Shown here: in pieces, positions 1-13,700 of the stretch
Layout: each line of letters begins with the position of its first letter
Position numbering within the stretch: the stretch's first letter is position 1
Origin: Metridium senile
Taxonomy: Eukaryota > Cnidaria > Anthozoa > Actiniaria > Metridiidae
Reading direction: 5' to 3'
NCBI GenBank assembly: GCA_949775045.1
Contig: OX459109.1
Coordinates: 2,652,608-2,716,607, forward strand
Length of the DNA: 64,000 bases
Program-made: the position numbers and the translations under genes
Notes under the pieces: model-generated
What the model was told of the DNA's origin: nothing
The model's input: only the letters and a program-made list of their open reading frames with translations
Database searches by the model: none

Positions 1-424
1 AAATCAATAGCGCAGCACATGAATGACGTCACAAAAATGGAGACAATGCCTAACTGGGACAAATTACAAACTTTTATTTAACTTTCAGCAGACTATTTTC
101 AATGCCGATCGAAGCAAATCTTTGTTTAATTACGTTATTCTAATTTCAGCAGGAAATATGATAAGGACGGTTCATATATTTCTCAACACGGAAATATTGA
201 ACACAATGTTTGTCGAGTTATGGAGCTATTTTTAGCATTCATACGCGGCGCTATTACATACAACATATCCTAGTGTTTTTCTGGATTGTTAAGCACAGTT
301 TAATCAATTAATTTTAATCTCTCCTGTAATATAGTGGACTGGCGTTGTGCGGTAAATTCGTTTTCTATTCTGCCACAATAGATGTATAAATAATCAATAT
401 CATTGATATCATTGGTCGTGAAAA

Positions 425-1625
425 AGAGCGCACACACTATATCCATGAAATAAAATGAAAATGCTAGTGGGGAATAGAGCGCAAACACTATATCCATGAA
501 ATAAAATAAAAATGCTAGTGTGGAAAAGATGGCAAACACTATATCCATGAGATAAAATTCAATTGCTACTGTGGAATAGAGCGCAAGCACTATATCCACT
601 CAAGTATGTTAAGGCCTGGGTTTTTCGTTGTGAAAAGACCCCCCGCCAATAATTAAGATGTTGGCTTCGTACTTTCAAGATATTCGCTAGTTTTCAAAGA
701 AAATCGCTGTGGATGTTAATATCAGAGTCCTTAATGTTTTAGTGCTGATTTTTACGAGGTCACGTGGTATATGACGTCATAATAGCAAGAAATTACTCAA
801 AATTTATGCGGTCGTGAGTTTAAGATAAAGATAAAAACGAAAAGCCAAAAGTTGATAAGTAATAGATGACAAATAATTTCACGTTTGGAGAACTTGAATT
901 CGATAGCTTGGTAGGGAGATATAAGGGGATTTTGAATAAGAATTATGGTCACGTGACCTGTTTTACAAAATATCTCCTTAACAGTAAGTGATAACCAGAT
1001 TCTCCAAGCACAGTCCTGTAGAAACCTTGTAGAGAAGTACATTTAATGTATAAGTTTGTTTTACCTATTCAAACTCGCGACCGCATTTTCAAAGGAAAAA
1101 CGAAATCCCTTATCCATCTAAACTAGTCACGTGACCACCCTTAGATCAAAATTACAAATTAAGGATGAGCAGTAGTCCGAGATCTATTAATGTACCAAGT
1201 TTTATTAAAATCAGATGAGTTTTGTGGCAATGACAAATAAAAACGTTTTTTCGTGAAACACGGCTAAAACCCAGGCCTTAACATACTTGAGCATGAAATA
1301 AAATCAAATTGCTACTGTGGAATAGAGCGCAAACACTATATCCATGAAATAAAATAAAAATGCTAGTGTGGAAAAGAGCGCAAATACTATATCCATGAGA
1401 TAAAATTCAATTGCGCGCTACTGTGGAATAGACGCGCAAGCACTATATCCATGAAATAAAATCAAATTGCTACTGTGGAATAGAGCGCAAACACTATATC
1501 CATGAAATAAAATTAAAATACTAGTGTGGAATAGAGCGCAGACACTATATCCATGAGATAAAATTCAATTGCTACTGTGGAATAGAACGCAAACAATATC
1601 TCCATGAAATAAAATAAAAATGTTT
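425..1625. repeat. 55-60 bp AT-rich tandem repeat, interrupted by an inverted-repeat element
   Basis: Units reading roughly ATAGAGCGCAAACACTATAT then CCATGAAATAAAAT occur at 425-598 and again at 1292-1625. The gap is filled by an element at 599-1291. Single or short copies of the same unit recur at 6600-6660, 10860-10900, 63170-63390 and 63870-63900. Confidence 0.8.
599..1291. mobile_element. 693-bp inverted-repeat element (MITE-like)
   Basis: The ends CTCAAGTATGTTAAGGCCTG and its reverse complement at 1268-1291 form terminal inverted repeats. Inside, further inverted matches occur (for example TCGTGAGTTTAAG near 811 against CTCGCGACC near 1075). The element splits one tandem unit, and the dinucleotide CA appears on both sides, as a short target duplication would leave. 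Confidence 0.7.
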
Positions 1626-2828
1626 CTGGTTGAGTGATACTGACTAAATAGTCACTAAATAAAAACTATAAGTTTTATTGTTTTAGTCTTTTAGTAACTA
1701 TTTTGTTTTTATTTCATGGTTCTAGTGTTTTCCCTCTACAATAATTAAAATTTTTGTTTAATATCAAGTAATATTTTTTTTATTATTATTTTGACAACCG
1801 AGTCTCGCCTGAACGCGTTATTCCATTGACTGGCTACGTTGAGAAAGTTCAAGAACTGATCATGAAAAAAGCTATTGATTTTAATATCTTAATCGCCCGA
1901 TTCTATTTTTTAGAAATTAATGTTTTAATTATTTTCAATTTGTTTTCTTAATACCTAAATTCCTGTTCTGTACAAAATACAAAATAATCAAAAAATCACA
2001 TGCTGTCACAAAGCTTTACTGACGTCATGTAACCAAGGCAATCACTTGAAAAATCTGCATTTGTGTAAAGGTTTTTGACGGGTTAAATTAATGAGAACCT
2101 ATCATGCGCTTTCAGACACGTTTTAAAACAAGCAGATTATTCACATTTTTATATTCGCAATGCCATGCAATTTTTACTTCGCATGTTACTGATAATATCA
2201 AATGCCTAATTTATTAATTAAACTTTGTTTAAATAATTTTTGTACAAAATGGAAAGGAGTAATATAATATGAGTGTTGGAATCTTAGAGAAACTTAACGT
2301 TATCTCGCTAAGTTTCCATTAGTTTATATAGATGACTGGAATTATATTAAATATGACTACAATTACGGAGCATTTGAGAGCATGTCATGTACGCCATATT
2401 TAATATATAGGCATATATTGATGTTTTACTGAGTAAAACGTATGATAGTACTCAATCATCAGGGGCTATTTCTACGAGGTTAGTTTCTAATGTTAAGAAT
2501 TATCTTCGAACTAGAACACTACTAACTTTCACACCAATTCACCCAGCAATTCACCAATCCACCTTGCTTGCTGAGGAAGCTAAGGGTGAGCCCTAATACC
2601 ACAAGCAACGATGTATTTAATATCAAATTATTTCCTTGCTTTCTTCTTTGCATCTTTTTTCCTCCCATTCTTTCATTTTTTCCTCCTTAAACAATTAAAC
2701 TGTTAAGAAGTAAGCAATGTCCGTAATTATTTATCAACAGAGCGCATCATCAAGTAGTAACACAAAATTCTATGGACGGGTAGGTTTTCCTCGCTTATGA
2801 AGCAATTACCATGCATTACCACTATATA

Positions 2829-3225
2829 TCATCACCACCATCACGGCCATGACCATGATCAACATCAACATCAACATCAACATCAACATCACCACCACCA
2901 CCATCAATATCACTATCAGCATCACCACCATCAACATCAACATCACCATCAACATCACTATCACCCCCACCATCAATATCACCATCACCACCATCACCAC
3001 CACCATCACTATCACCATCAACATCACTATCACTATCACCAACATTATCACCAGCATCACCATCAACATCACCAAAATCGTCATCACCATCACAATCACT
3101 ACCACCATCACTACCACCACCATCAACATCACTATCACGATCACAATCAGTATCACCACTATCACCCTCGCTATTAACACTACTATTACCACTACCACTA
3201 TCACTAACAGTGTCACCATCACCAT
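2829..3225. repeat. (CAT/CAC)n trinucleotide microsatellite
   Basis: About 400 bp of CATCAC, CATCAA and TATCAC units. It is open in several frames on both strands only because the period is three. No gene. Confidence 0.9.
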
Positions 3226-3469
3226 CTTTGTACATTTATTTCAATCATTTTCTGTTATTATCATGCCATTTTTATATGCTTCTTGGCTGATATTTTCAAC
3301 AGCGAGTAACATTGTACCACTATACCACTGATGGGGGTGCAGCCGGAATAAAAAGAGACAAAAAAATGAAAGAAAGACCTATGGGTGTAGGAGGACATGA
3401 GAGGCATGGTCAAGGTAAACTAAATTAAATATTGTAATACTCAATGTAATAACAATGCAATGTAACAAC

Positions 3470-4235
3470 AGTAGTATACAGAATAGGGGTTCAACGCCAG
3501 GTGGAAGGAATGACGTAGTAGTTATAATAGTATGACGTAATAGTTATAAAGACGACGCTGGCCCGAAAGGCCTGATTGTCCCTTTTGACCCGATTCTGGC
3601 CTTTTTGGCCCGATTTTGTCCCTTTTGACCCGATTAATTTTCCTTAATTTTCCCAGTGTCGTTTTTGTCCTTGTAAAGGTTCAAAAGGGACAATCAGGCC
3701 TTTCGTGCCAGTGTCGTCTTTATAACTATGACGTCATTCCTTAGGTGGATCCACAGATCCACCTTGATCCACAGATCCACCTTGATCCACCTGACGTTGA
3801 ACCCCTATTGGCCTTTTCCATATCGAGTAAGGGACTGGGTACGACTGTGAAAAACTAATTTAATTATGGTTCCAAAAAACTTAACCACATCTCATGTGAG
3901 AGTAACCATTGAAATATAAGCTTATTGACCAAGTTTCAGAACGTTTGGCTAAAAAGAAATAAAATTATGAGCATCCAAACTCTGCCAAAATTACAGAGAA
4001 ATGTATAGTGTCTTCCAAAACGTCCTGCCAAACCATACATTCTTTGTATTTTCGAAAACAAATAGAATACCATAATTTCGTTGCCATTTGCACAAACTTG
4101 TTCAAAAATTTAAATTCTTACCAATTTGTATTGGTTCGTTCGTGTGAAGGGGTTTATTTTTTAATTAGATTGATTTTGAGAAACTTGGTTCCAGTCCCTT
4201 GCTCGATATGAAAAAGGCTAATTCTGTATACTACT
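3470..4235. mobile_element. Nested inverted-repeat elements
   Basis: The outer element has ends AGTAGTATACAGAAT and ATTCTGTATACTACT, and its sub-terminal parts (CATATCGAGTAAGGGACTGG and CCAGTCCCTTGCTCGATATG) pair across the insertion. A second element (about 3486-3809, ends AGGGGTTCAACG and CGTTGAACCCCT) interrupts the left arm. A third (3541-3728, ends TAGTTATAAAGACGAC) lies inside the second. Confidence 0.65.
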
Positions 4236-4348
4236 AACAACGAACTTGGTATATATATCTATAAAAAAGTACTTTTATCAGAAAAAACAAGATGACAATA
4301 CAATTAAATCTATACTGCCTTCTTAGTCTTTAGTTTCATCCCGCAAAA

Positions 4349-4373
4349 GGGGAGGGGGGGAGGGGGGGGGGGG
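4349..4373 (+). other. G-run
   Basis: A nearly pure G tract of about 25 nt lies 150 bp upstream of the 4524 exon. It could form a G-quadruplex. Confidence 0.6.
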
Positions 4374-4523
4374 ATTTCTATGATGGTTTTATTTCATAAA
4401 ACTTGGTGAACTTCGAACTTACTTCCCGCGTAAATTAAATCTCCACGATTAGTAGGGCAAGCTACAAGTTGAGACTTAAAAAAAAGTAATTTCGAATGTA
4501 ATGGTGGTTTTGTTTATCTTTAG

Positions 4524-4864
4524 GCGTGAACTTCACAAGCCTCGACCCTGACACTGACGTAACAGCTTTGATAAAAAATAATTTTATAAATTCTGGACGA
4601 CGTTTGCGAAATGCGGAAAGTTTTTATCATAAGATGCAGTATGTTGTAAGAATAGAGTTTCGTGAAAATGATCCCATTGAAAAAATCAAAGATGGCCGTA
4701 GAAATCTTTTCGTACATCGAGGAGACATTGATCTAAGAAATTATGAGGGGAGATATAGTGTTTATCCCAATCCTGAAGCTCCTAGTGATAGTGATAGTGA
4801 TAATCATTATAGAGATTATGGTGATGATTATGATTGTTTTGATAGTGATAATGACTTATGGTGA
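4524..4864 (+). CDS. Probable terminal exon of an unknown gene, acidic C-terminus
   Basis: A good acceptor (TTTATCTTTAG) is followed by an open frame of 112 codons, read as x|GC GTG AAC in phase 1. It begins VNFTSLDPDTDVTALIKNNF, is mixed and hydrophilic in the middle (RRLRNAESFYHKMQYVVRIE), then turns into an acidic tail with SDSDSD, DYGDDYD and SDNDLW before TGA. Residue composition is that of a real protein rather than a repeat shadow, although the tail is built from GATAGT-like units. I do not recognise the family. Upstream exons were not found within the first 4.5 kb, which is repeat-rich. It could also be a retroelement or pseudogene fragment. Confidence 0.45.
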
Positions 4865-5572
4865 CAATTATAGTGATAATATATTGTTTTATTATATATA
4901 CAAGGAGGAAACCTCAACACAAAATGAGAATTTCAATCGTTTTATTTTGACAAAATGACAGATAATCGAAAGAGAAAATACCGAGCGCGCGGTCAATGAC
5001 GTGTGACGGCAAGTAAAAATGTATTCAAAACACATCGAAATTCTCCACTGTTTTTGCCATTTTCTCCCTCAATACTTTTTTTAACGGCTGAAAATAGCAT
5101 AATTTTAGTGTTAAAACTACTTTATATTTTAGAACGACGGAGGAATTAAGAAAAGTTCAAGAACAGTTTTTTAATCTGGCTTTCTCAATCAAACTGAAAA
5201 ATAGTGTGATGGCGTTAGTAGCGCGCGCTGTTCAAGTCAAAATTCATTCACAAAATGTTCTAGTTTTTCTAGTTTTAGTACTTTGTTGTTACTATTATTT
5301 CCTTTTAAGTTTGACCAATAAGTTGTTGGATACTAAAACAATTAGACCTCTCAATTACGGCATCTGAAACACTTGCAAAACGCGAATTTACGCCTGCCAT
5401 TTTGTTTCTCATTATTCCGAGATTCAGATGAGTATTGCTCATTATTCCGAGATAGCGAACCAATGAAATCGCTCCTTCTATGTAGGTTTCCAACTTGTAT
5501 ATAATAATGATTATTATAATGATAACGATAATTGATAACATTAGTATAAACACAAACGCTAAATTGGTTGCA

Positions 5573-5800
5573 CAACGTTTCGACATCGTCAGATGTCATT
5601 TTCAAGTGATTTATTAGTAAGATGTCAAGTAAATAAAGTAGACCAGTAATAACATGCTACGGTGATTAAGTACAATAAAACAGAATAATTACGTAAAGAG
5701 TTTTGCTTTGATAGAGTCTGTTTGAATGTTCAGGCTGAGTTGGGTGACTTTTCTTTGATCAGCAACATTGCGTAAATTAGGCAATCAAATTTCGTTTGAC
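5573..5800 (-). repeat. Dispersed repeat with hammerhead-like end (Penelope-type remnant)
   Basis: The minus strand carries TGACATCTGACGATGTCGAA followed by ACGTTG, the kind of CGAAACG-containing motif found at the repeats of Penelope-like elements. The 200 bp that follow on the + strand are similar to 32400-32620 in NPHP1 intron 4, for example GAGTTTTGCTTTGAT.GAGTC and GAATGTTCAGG. Confidence 0.55.
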
Positions 5801-6989
5801 ATTTTTTTAAGATGGTAAAAAAATTTCCCGGCGATGCGGTTGTAAGTCCGTGATAATAATAATGATAATCAGTGATAATGATGATTTATGATTGGTTAGA
5901 TAATTGATTGATTGAAGGATGGATGGATAGAGAAAATGAATAAATCAACTATACAATGCTATGCCATAGATGTAGATCACCCAAAATGTAATTAATGATG
6001 GCTTTTAATTTTGTTCAATAAAAAAGTGATTGATTGTATGATTGATTATTTGATTGATTGAATATGTAAATTAATTTATTGACTGGCCGATTGACAAATG
6101 TCAAGAAGAGTGGCTATTGGTACACCAGTCTGCCACGTGACCAAATATGTCTTGCGGAAAGTACTAGTGCAAGTATTCAATTAGCTGAAGACGTCGCTTT
6201 TGGTCCAGTGAAGGAATATGCGCTTTTAAAATGTTTTAACGACTACGACGTTGATTAAGTTAGGGACGGACCATTAGATTTTCTTTCCCACTCTAAGTAT
6301 GTGCACGATTTTTTTTTTTTTCATCTTGCACGATCTTTTTTTTCAGAATATTTGCTGTGCTCGAATTTTTTTTTGGTATTTGCCCCAAAACAAATAGAGT
6401 AGTTAAACAATAGAGTAGTTGAATCGAGGGCATTATGCTGTGATAGTTGCCCGCGGAAACTTGATAAAATTTTCCGAAGCGGACGAAAAGCTCAGCGGGC
6501 ACTATGCGCTGATAGTATCCCTCCGCGGCGGGCACTATCACGTCAAGTGATCGCCCCTCGACCAATGAGAGCGGAGGAAAATGTGTTGTTGAATTATAAT
6601 GTGGAATAGAGCGCAAACACTATAATCCATGAGATAAAATTAAATTACCACAAGCACTATGTTCATGAAACAAACTCAAGTGGCAAACGTATTTAACACA
6701 GCGTAATTATCTATATTTACGGTTAAAATAAACAATACAAATATCAAAACACACAAATATACAAACAAACTATCAAAAAACACAAATTTTCTAAAACTAT
6801 CTAAAAAATTAACCAGTAAAACCTAATACAAAGTAAAAGCGAGATATTGTCGCGGGGAAATAAAAATATTTGTTTTTTTCTTAAAACCTATATTATACAA
6901 AGGTTTATCGAGTTGAAATTTCTTTGCAAGACGGAAAGGTATTATGAGTTTGAACCTCACTACGAAGTTAAAACAATCTCAAGAAAAAA

Positions 6990-7330
6990 CGAAATTGGCG
7001 TATGCCTATAATTCCTTTCCGTCTAGGAATTAACATTTTACTTGGACAACCTTTTTAAAATAGGTATATGCCTATAATTCCTTTCCTTCTAGGAATTAAC
7101 ATTTCACTTGGACAACCTTTTTAAAATAGGTGTATGCCTATAATTCCTTTCCGTATGACTAATCTATCGCCTTAGAAAAATTAATTTTCGGTAATGTGTA
7201 TAAGCCAATAATTCCTTTCCGTTTTGGACTTATCTACCGCTCAGTTAGGACAACATTTTCTCGGTAATATGCCGGTAATTTCTTTTACGTCTTTGACCAA
7301 TCAAAGTTTTAAACTTCCTTTCCGTCTAAA
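6990..7330. repeat. About 63-bp minisatellite
   Basis: Units contain TATGCCTATAATTCCTTTCC, GTCTAGGAATTAACATTT and GGACAACCTTTTTAAAATAG. Two units are close to identical and the rest decay toward the receptor stop codon. The same family appears in the opposite orientation at 48140-48540. Confidence 0.75.
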
Positions 7331-7435
7331 AAAAGATATACCCTTTTGCCTTGGACGATCACCATTATTCTCATTAATATATATCATCCGTTGATTCTTC
7401 GCTTATCCACGGAAAGATAGTTCATTGAGCCCGCG

Positions 7436-7746
7436 TTATAAGTCGTCAGCGAACGGTCTATTGTCATTGTACATATCCATAGGCTCTTGTATTCCTTTTG
7501 ATTTTGGAGTGAGTTTGTACTTCAGCGCGGCCAGTCGTCCTGGTTTTCCACTGTCCGAGCCAAGTTCATATCTTACACAACTTGGGTCACGTCTGTTGCT
7601 ATATCCATGGGAGCAATAGCGGTAGAGAACGACTCCAACGATGATTAAAACGATCAGAAGGAGAATGACGACAATAGCGACTATGGCTCCTGTGCTGAGT
7701 GGGCTTCCTGTTGTGGCTTCTGTTTTTGTAGAGAGTCTTATTATAC
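7436..7746 (-). CDS. Receptor last exon: membrane helix and cytoplasmic tail
   Basis: A Ser/Thr-rich stalk ([14 protein letters not shown]) is followed by a helix of about 23 residues ([20 protein letters not shown] and on) and a basic flank with one cysteine. A 61-residue tail with five tyrosines (in YRYC, GYSN, RYEL, KYKL, MYND contexts) ends ADDL and TAA. No enzymatic domain is present. The receptor therefore probably signals through adaptors or acts as an adhesion molecule. Confidence 0.85.
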
Positions 7747-10700
7747 CTTTGAATAAATAGATACGTATTAGTTAGTTTTGTACCGCGGTTAAAAGATTCT
7801 GTTAAGATGTTTGATCGTCGCGCTAAACTAAAGGCGTTGCTGAAGAATTTCATGGTGTAACAGAGACTGTGTCGCACTTTTTTCAAGAACGGGTCGCGGT
7901 TCACTTACCAGCATGCAGCGCGCGAAAGACTGAATTTCGTGGACCATGAGAATCGCACATTCAGACATTTTTGATATCGTTATCAAATTGAGTCGATATT
8001 TATGCTTACTTAATCGTTTAGCATTTTGTTGTATTTTTTTTTCTCTAGTAATACGACTGACTGAGAATGAATTATAACACTCAAATCAAAATAAACAAAG
8101 CAAAGCATGCTGGTAAGTGACCATAGGTCTTTAAAGAATGTACACATCAAACAGAGCACTAGTTTTAGGTTATCTAACACCGCTGTACAAGTTGACAAAA
8201 GGCGCATTTGCACAGGCTAAGCCTCGACTTGTTGTCAAAATATTCACAAGTCCCTAGCAAAGCACGAAAAAATGTTATCGCGCAACAATAGAAAACACAT
8301 TTGAATATATATTCTGAATTGAGGCTATCCCTGTGCAAATAACCTTTTGTCAAATACAGTAAAACCCCGCGTAATAAGAACCTAGATTTGTCCAAGTCAG
8401 TCTGAACAGGTTCTTATACACCTATTTCAATCATCGTTGTCGCAGCCAAAGCTACAGTCCACACTCTAAAGCCTGCAAAGGATGTCGGTTACATGGACTT
8501 TATTTGTGATTCATTGCACGTTTTTAAAATAAATATTTCTATTTATTTCTAAAACTCATGAATAATTAATGAAGAGAAAACAAAGACAAAATCACTAGCG
8601 TGAAGGAGTTTGAAATCTGCTGAAACACTTGCATAAAATTAAGCCAACTTCGCTTTGAATTTCTCCAATAATTATCCAATAATTTGAGAAGTAATTTCAA
8701 CACTCGAAAGAGTGATTCATCAGGTTGTCAAACACCTAAAAAAATGGGCCCAAAAAATCTCGGCTGCGCCTCGTTTTTTCAACCCATTTTTCGGTGTTTG
8801 AAAACCTGATGAAACACTCTTTCTTGTGTTTGATATATTACATCTACCACAACAACAACTTGTTATGGTCACATAACAAAAACATGTGCAACCAAAATAT
8901 GCTATGAATAAATCGATAACAAGAGACGAAATACCGACATCCTTTGCAGGCTTTAGAGTGTGGACTGTGGCTTTGTTTGCGACAACGATTTTTGAAATAG
9001 GTGTATAAATGGTGCTTAACTTGAAATCAGACTATCTAGGTTCTATTAGCATCACTCACTTCATCATTACAACACCTTTCTTCCTATTTTATTTACATAC
9101 AGGTCAATGCTTTTGCACATGAGTATTTTTTTTTTAAAATATAAAATAAAATGAAAATTTCAACCTGACAGGTTCTTAAATTTTAGGTTCTTATAGGCGG
9201 GGTTTTACTGTAGTATAGCAGCGGTTGGTAATATGAAACTGGCCTACTGAAACATAAGAAATTAAACGGGCTGTAGTCAAATTCCAAAGAATATTAATCA
9301 CGTTATCGTGACTGAGGTTGAACAACGAAAACCGTGTAACGGTCTACCTAAAACAGGAAGCCCAACCACTCACCTGTCTCCCCATCAACACTCAAATAAG
9401 CATCACGTGATACTGAGCCCTTTCCATTGGTTGCTTTACACGTGATCTTCCCAGCGCTATTCGGTTGGACATTAATTAGTGTTAAAGTATCTCGAAGCCG
9501 TGAATTGCCGCCTTGAGTTTTGATAACTTTGCCGTTTTTTCGCCACTCTATGGTCGGGTTGGGTGAAGCTAGGACTTGACAGTAAAATGTGACGTTCGCC
9601 CCTGACAGCACAGACATGTTGGATGGTGGGATGTCGATTATAGGAGGACCTGTCGAAGAAAAGAGATTTAAGCCCTCTCCACACGTAACCGGGTATTTTT
9701 AAATACTTTTTTTCTCCGTTCAAACGAAAACGGCGTTTTCGGACACGGAGGAGGTTTATCGTATACGTGTGGACAGCGAAAACGGAGCTTTTTGAATACG
9801 ATGACATCAGGGGCCGATTGTACGAAGGGTGAATACTGGCGCTATCCAGCGGATAAATCCTTATTATCCAGCGGATAAAATCTATAAAAAACCTATGCAA
9901 TGGATAACTTTTATCCGCGGATAACTTTATCCACCCTTCGTACAACCGGCCCCAGAGCTGCAATCAAGTCATGCATGCGTCTATTACCAGGTGATTTCGT
10001 GTCTGCACTTCCGGTTATTATAAGCCAATCAGAAGCATTTCTGTCTCATCACCAACAGTTGCAATTGCGAGAGAGTTGTTTCCCGTGTTAACCCTCGATA
10101 AATAACACCTTAAAATAACTTAACATTAAAAAGTTCAATGTTACTTGGTCAATAAAAGTTCACTGCTGCTCTATCAGGGATAAAAAAAAAATTAAAACAA
10201 AACGCAAATGTCGAAAAGTAACCGGAATTGTTTTTGTCTCGAGGCGCCATTTTGGAACTAATCTCACTGCATAATTAATTAGTACGGAGCTGTATAAATT
10301 AACTCCATATTCGTTTTGACAAACAATCCTTTGCGCGCTTCGAAGCTAGATTACCTGGTAACTGTATGGAAGGTAGCGTTTTGGAATCGTTTGCGTGTAT
10401 ACGTGTGAACGCGGATCTTTTTGAATACAGAGAAAAAAAACACCGTTTTTAAAAATACCCGGATACGTGTGGACAGGGCCTTAATGGATGAATGAATGAA
10501 TTGATGGAATCATGGCGTGAATACTATAATTTCTTACCTATTAATATGATAGCAGCAAATGACGTTATGATTCTCTGTGGGTTTCTTGCTATACAAGCAT
10601 AATATCCTATATCAGATGGCTGGATTCGTTTAATCATCAAAGAATTTTGTGAAATCACGTGGTTATCATCCGGGACTACGACTGCACCGTCCTTTTTCCA

Positions 10701-13700
10701 CGTGATCTCAGGCTGAGGTTCCCCGGATGCTACACAATTCAAAGTCTTGGATTCTCCCGGATTAGATGTTTGATCAGAAGGCTCGGTCACAAATTTAGGC
10801 GGCACTGAAAAAAGACGCCAACATTATCTTAGTTAGTATAGGTGAGCGTAGTGTTTACAAGTGTTTACTATATCCATGAAATCAAATCAAATTGTTACTG
10901 TGTAATAGTTCTTCTTTAGTGACTACTAATCACTATCAAAGACAAGTAAAGTTGAAATAAGGTATAGTTCAGCGTAGTGTTGATATTGTGTTGCTAATTT
11001 TCCAACCATTTTCACAATAGATTTTTGATTTTCTTTGTTCTAATAACAATGGTTGGTTATCCTGATTTTCAGAGCGGGTCTGGGTCCTACGCTATTCCTT
11101 TCTCCCTAAACTTCAGGCTATGGTTGGTTGGCAAAACCAAAACAAAGTACGTCACTGTACGTCCACCTATTGAATAATGCTGAACATGATATGAAGAATA
11201 GGGGACTATGTCATTGCAAGCTCAACGTTCGTCTCGCGTCGATGCAAAGAACCGGCAACTGCGCAGGGAACTGTGAAGGGGACTGTTCCTAATTATTATG
11301 GCTAATCGCCTTCGTTTTCTATAACTCTCGCATAATAATAATGATAGTAATAATCTTACTCACATCCAACAGTAAGCAGCACCTTACTCGTTGCACTTCC
11401 AAGCTCGTTTACCACGTGACACTCAAACTCGCCCGAGTCCTCGAAAGTAACACTCTTTACTTCAAGACTGTAATTATCAAACACATAGCGGTCACCTATT
11501 AAAAGAACACCGTCCCTCTTCCAGGTTATATTGGCAGCTGGGAAACTGGTAACTATACACTGGAGTTTTGCAGTTGCACCGACTTCAGCAAGGACTGGGA
11601 AGCTCGCTAGGATTTCTGGGATAACTATAAATGGAGAAAATAACAAATAATAATACATAATAGTATTACAGTTTCGAATTCTTAATTGCGCAGCCAAAAC
11701 CTTGATAGCATGTGATATATTCTTTTGTATCTAGTGGAGCCCGTGGTAAGGCAAGTTTTTTATTGCGCAGCCTAAGCCTTGATAGCATGTGATATATATT
11801 CTTTTGTATTTAGTGCAGCCTTGGGTAAGGCAAGTTCTTCATTGCGCAGCCTAAGCATTGATAGCATGTGATATAATGCTGTTGCTGCATGGGATAATGA
11901 TAATAATCATGACGATAGTGATGATGATAATAATGATGATGATAACAGTATACTGCAAAAACGGCTGAGTAGATACAACTCTGTATATCGAGTTCAAAAT
12001 GACACTTTATAGTGAGTAAACCCAACTCATTATTAAGAGTAAACATAAATGTAGATGTGCCATTGAGTACAATTTACTCAATATATTGAGTTTAACCTCA
12101 CTTTTACTCACCAAAGAGTTGGGTTTACTCGCCATAAAGTTGGGTTAACTCACTATTAAGTGTCATCCTGAATGCATGATTAACTCAATATACTGAGTTG
12201 TATCTACTCAGCCGTTTTTGGTCATGATAATGCATCACTCTCACCTTTGATATCTATAAACGTATAACCCGTCGTGGTTCCAGCAGTGTTCGTCAGAGAG
12301 CACGAGTAGTTCCCAGAATCCTCTCTGTTAGTGTTATGAATAAGCAGTTGTCCGGACGTTGCCATGATTCGTTTCGATGCAAGATCTCTTGGGTCCAGTG
12401 GTTCGCCATCTTTAGACCAGTCCTGAACAAGGGGGTAAAAAGCGGGCGTGGTGGTACCCTTTTTGGCAGAACAGGGTATAGTCGCTATGTTTCCAGCTAT
12501 GAATGTTAGGTTTTGTGGGAGTGGTGAGGTGAATTCAGGCTTCGTTGAAGATACAACTGGAAAATGAATATGAAGATAAGTAACATAGATACGATAATGC
12601 TAACGATAACGATAACGATAACGATAATGATAACGATAATAATAATGATAACGATAATGATAGCGATAATGATAATTATAACGATAATAATAATGATAAC
12701 GATAATGATAGCGATAATGATAATTATAACGATAATAATAATGATAACGATAATGATAGCGATAATAATAATGAGAACGATAATAATAATGATAACGATA
12801 ATGATAGCGATAATGATAATTATAACGATAATGATAGCGTTAATGATAACGACAATGATAATGATAACGATAACGATAATGATAACGATAATGATAACAA
12901 TAACGAAAACCATAATGATAACGATAATGATAATATTAATGATAACAATAGTAACAATAATACCAACGCTAAAGATAATACCAACGATATTAACAATGAT
13001 AACAACAACGATAATAATAATTACATGAACTAACGTACCTCTACAAACCCTTCCATCCCCTATATACTCGTCAGGGCATCGTAAACAGATCGACTCCTCT
13101 TTCCCACTGTTAGTAAGCAGACCCAAATCCACACATTGCACTCCCGAGAAACACGGATTGTTTCCAACCGAACAGTTGACCGCCACCACCTCCCTACAGT
13201 AGTTATTAGACACGTCCTCGATGGTCGTGTTGTCACAGACGACGCTGGCGTCCTCGCCGTGGTTGGAGTCGCAGTTATTGATACCCCATCCATGATGACG
13301 ACACTGGGAAATGGTGCTCTCGTAACCATAGCAATCGACGTTGTCCATCCAAACTATGCCATTACCTGAGAAGAGGACGGTTGCGACCACGTGATTCAGA
13401 CGAGTATTACATCAGTACATCAGGTAGAGTTTATAATATATGATGATGATGATGATAATAATGATGATGATATTGATGATGATACTAATGACGGTCGTAA
13501 TAATGATGATGATCATCATAATATCAATAATGATGTTTACTGGACGTTGACCATGTTAATAAGGTAATAGAATCACATTTGTAACACCGTAAAAAAATGT
13601 GAACTTAACTTTACTGACGTTTCGAGCTTTAGCCCTTCGTCGGAATAAACATTAACAGGGATTTGTTTCACTAACCTTTCCCAAATTCAGCATGAAGAGG

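Larger units (their letters stand above)
4865..7435. other. Intergenic stretch left of the receptor
   Basis: Besides the repeats at 5573-5800 and 6990-7330 it contains GATTGATTGAT-like runs (5880-6070) and one unit of the 425-1625 repeat (6600). No coding exon was recognised. Confidence 0.5.

Noticed and set aside
2797..3331. Long frames rich in His, Thr/Ile, Val/Met or Asp
   Set aside because: They are shadows of a CAT/CAC trinucleotide repeat, open in several frames on both strands.
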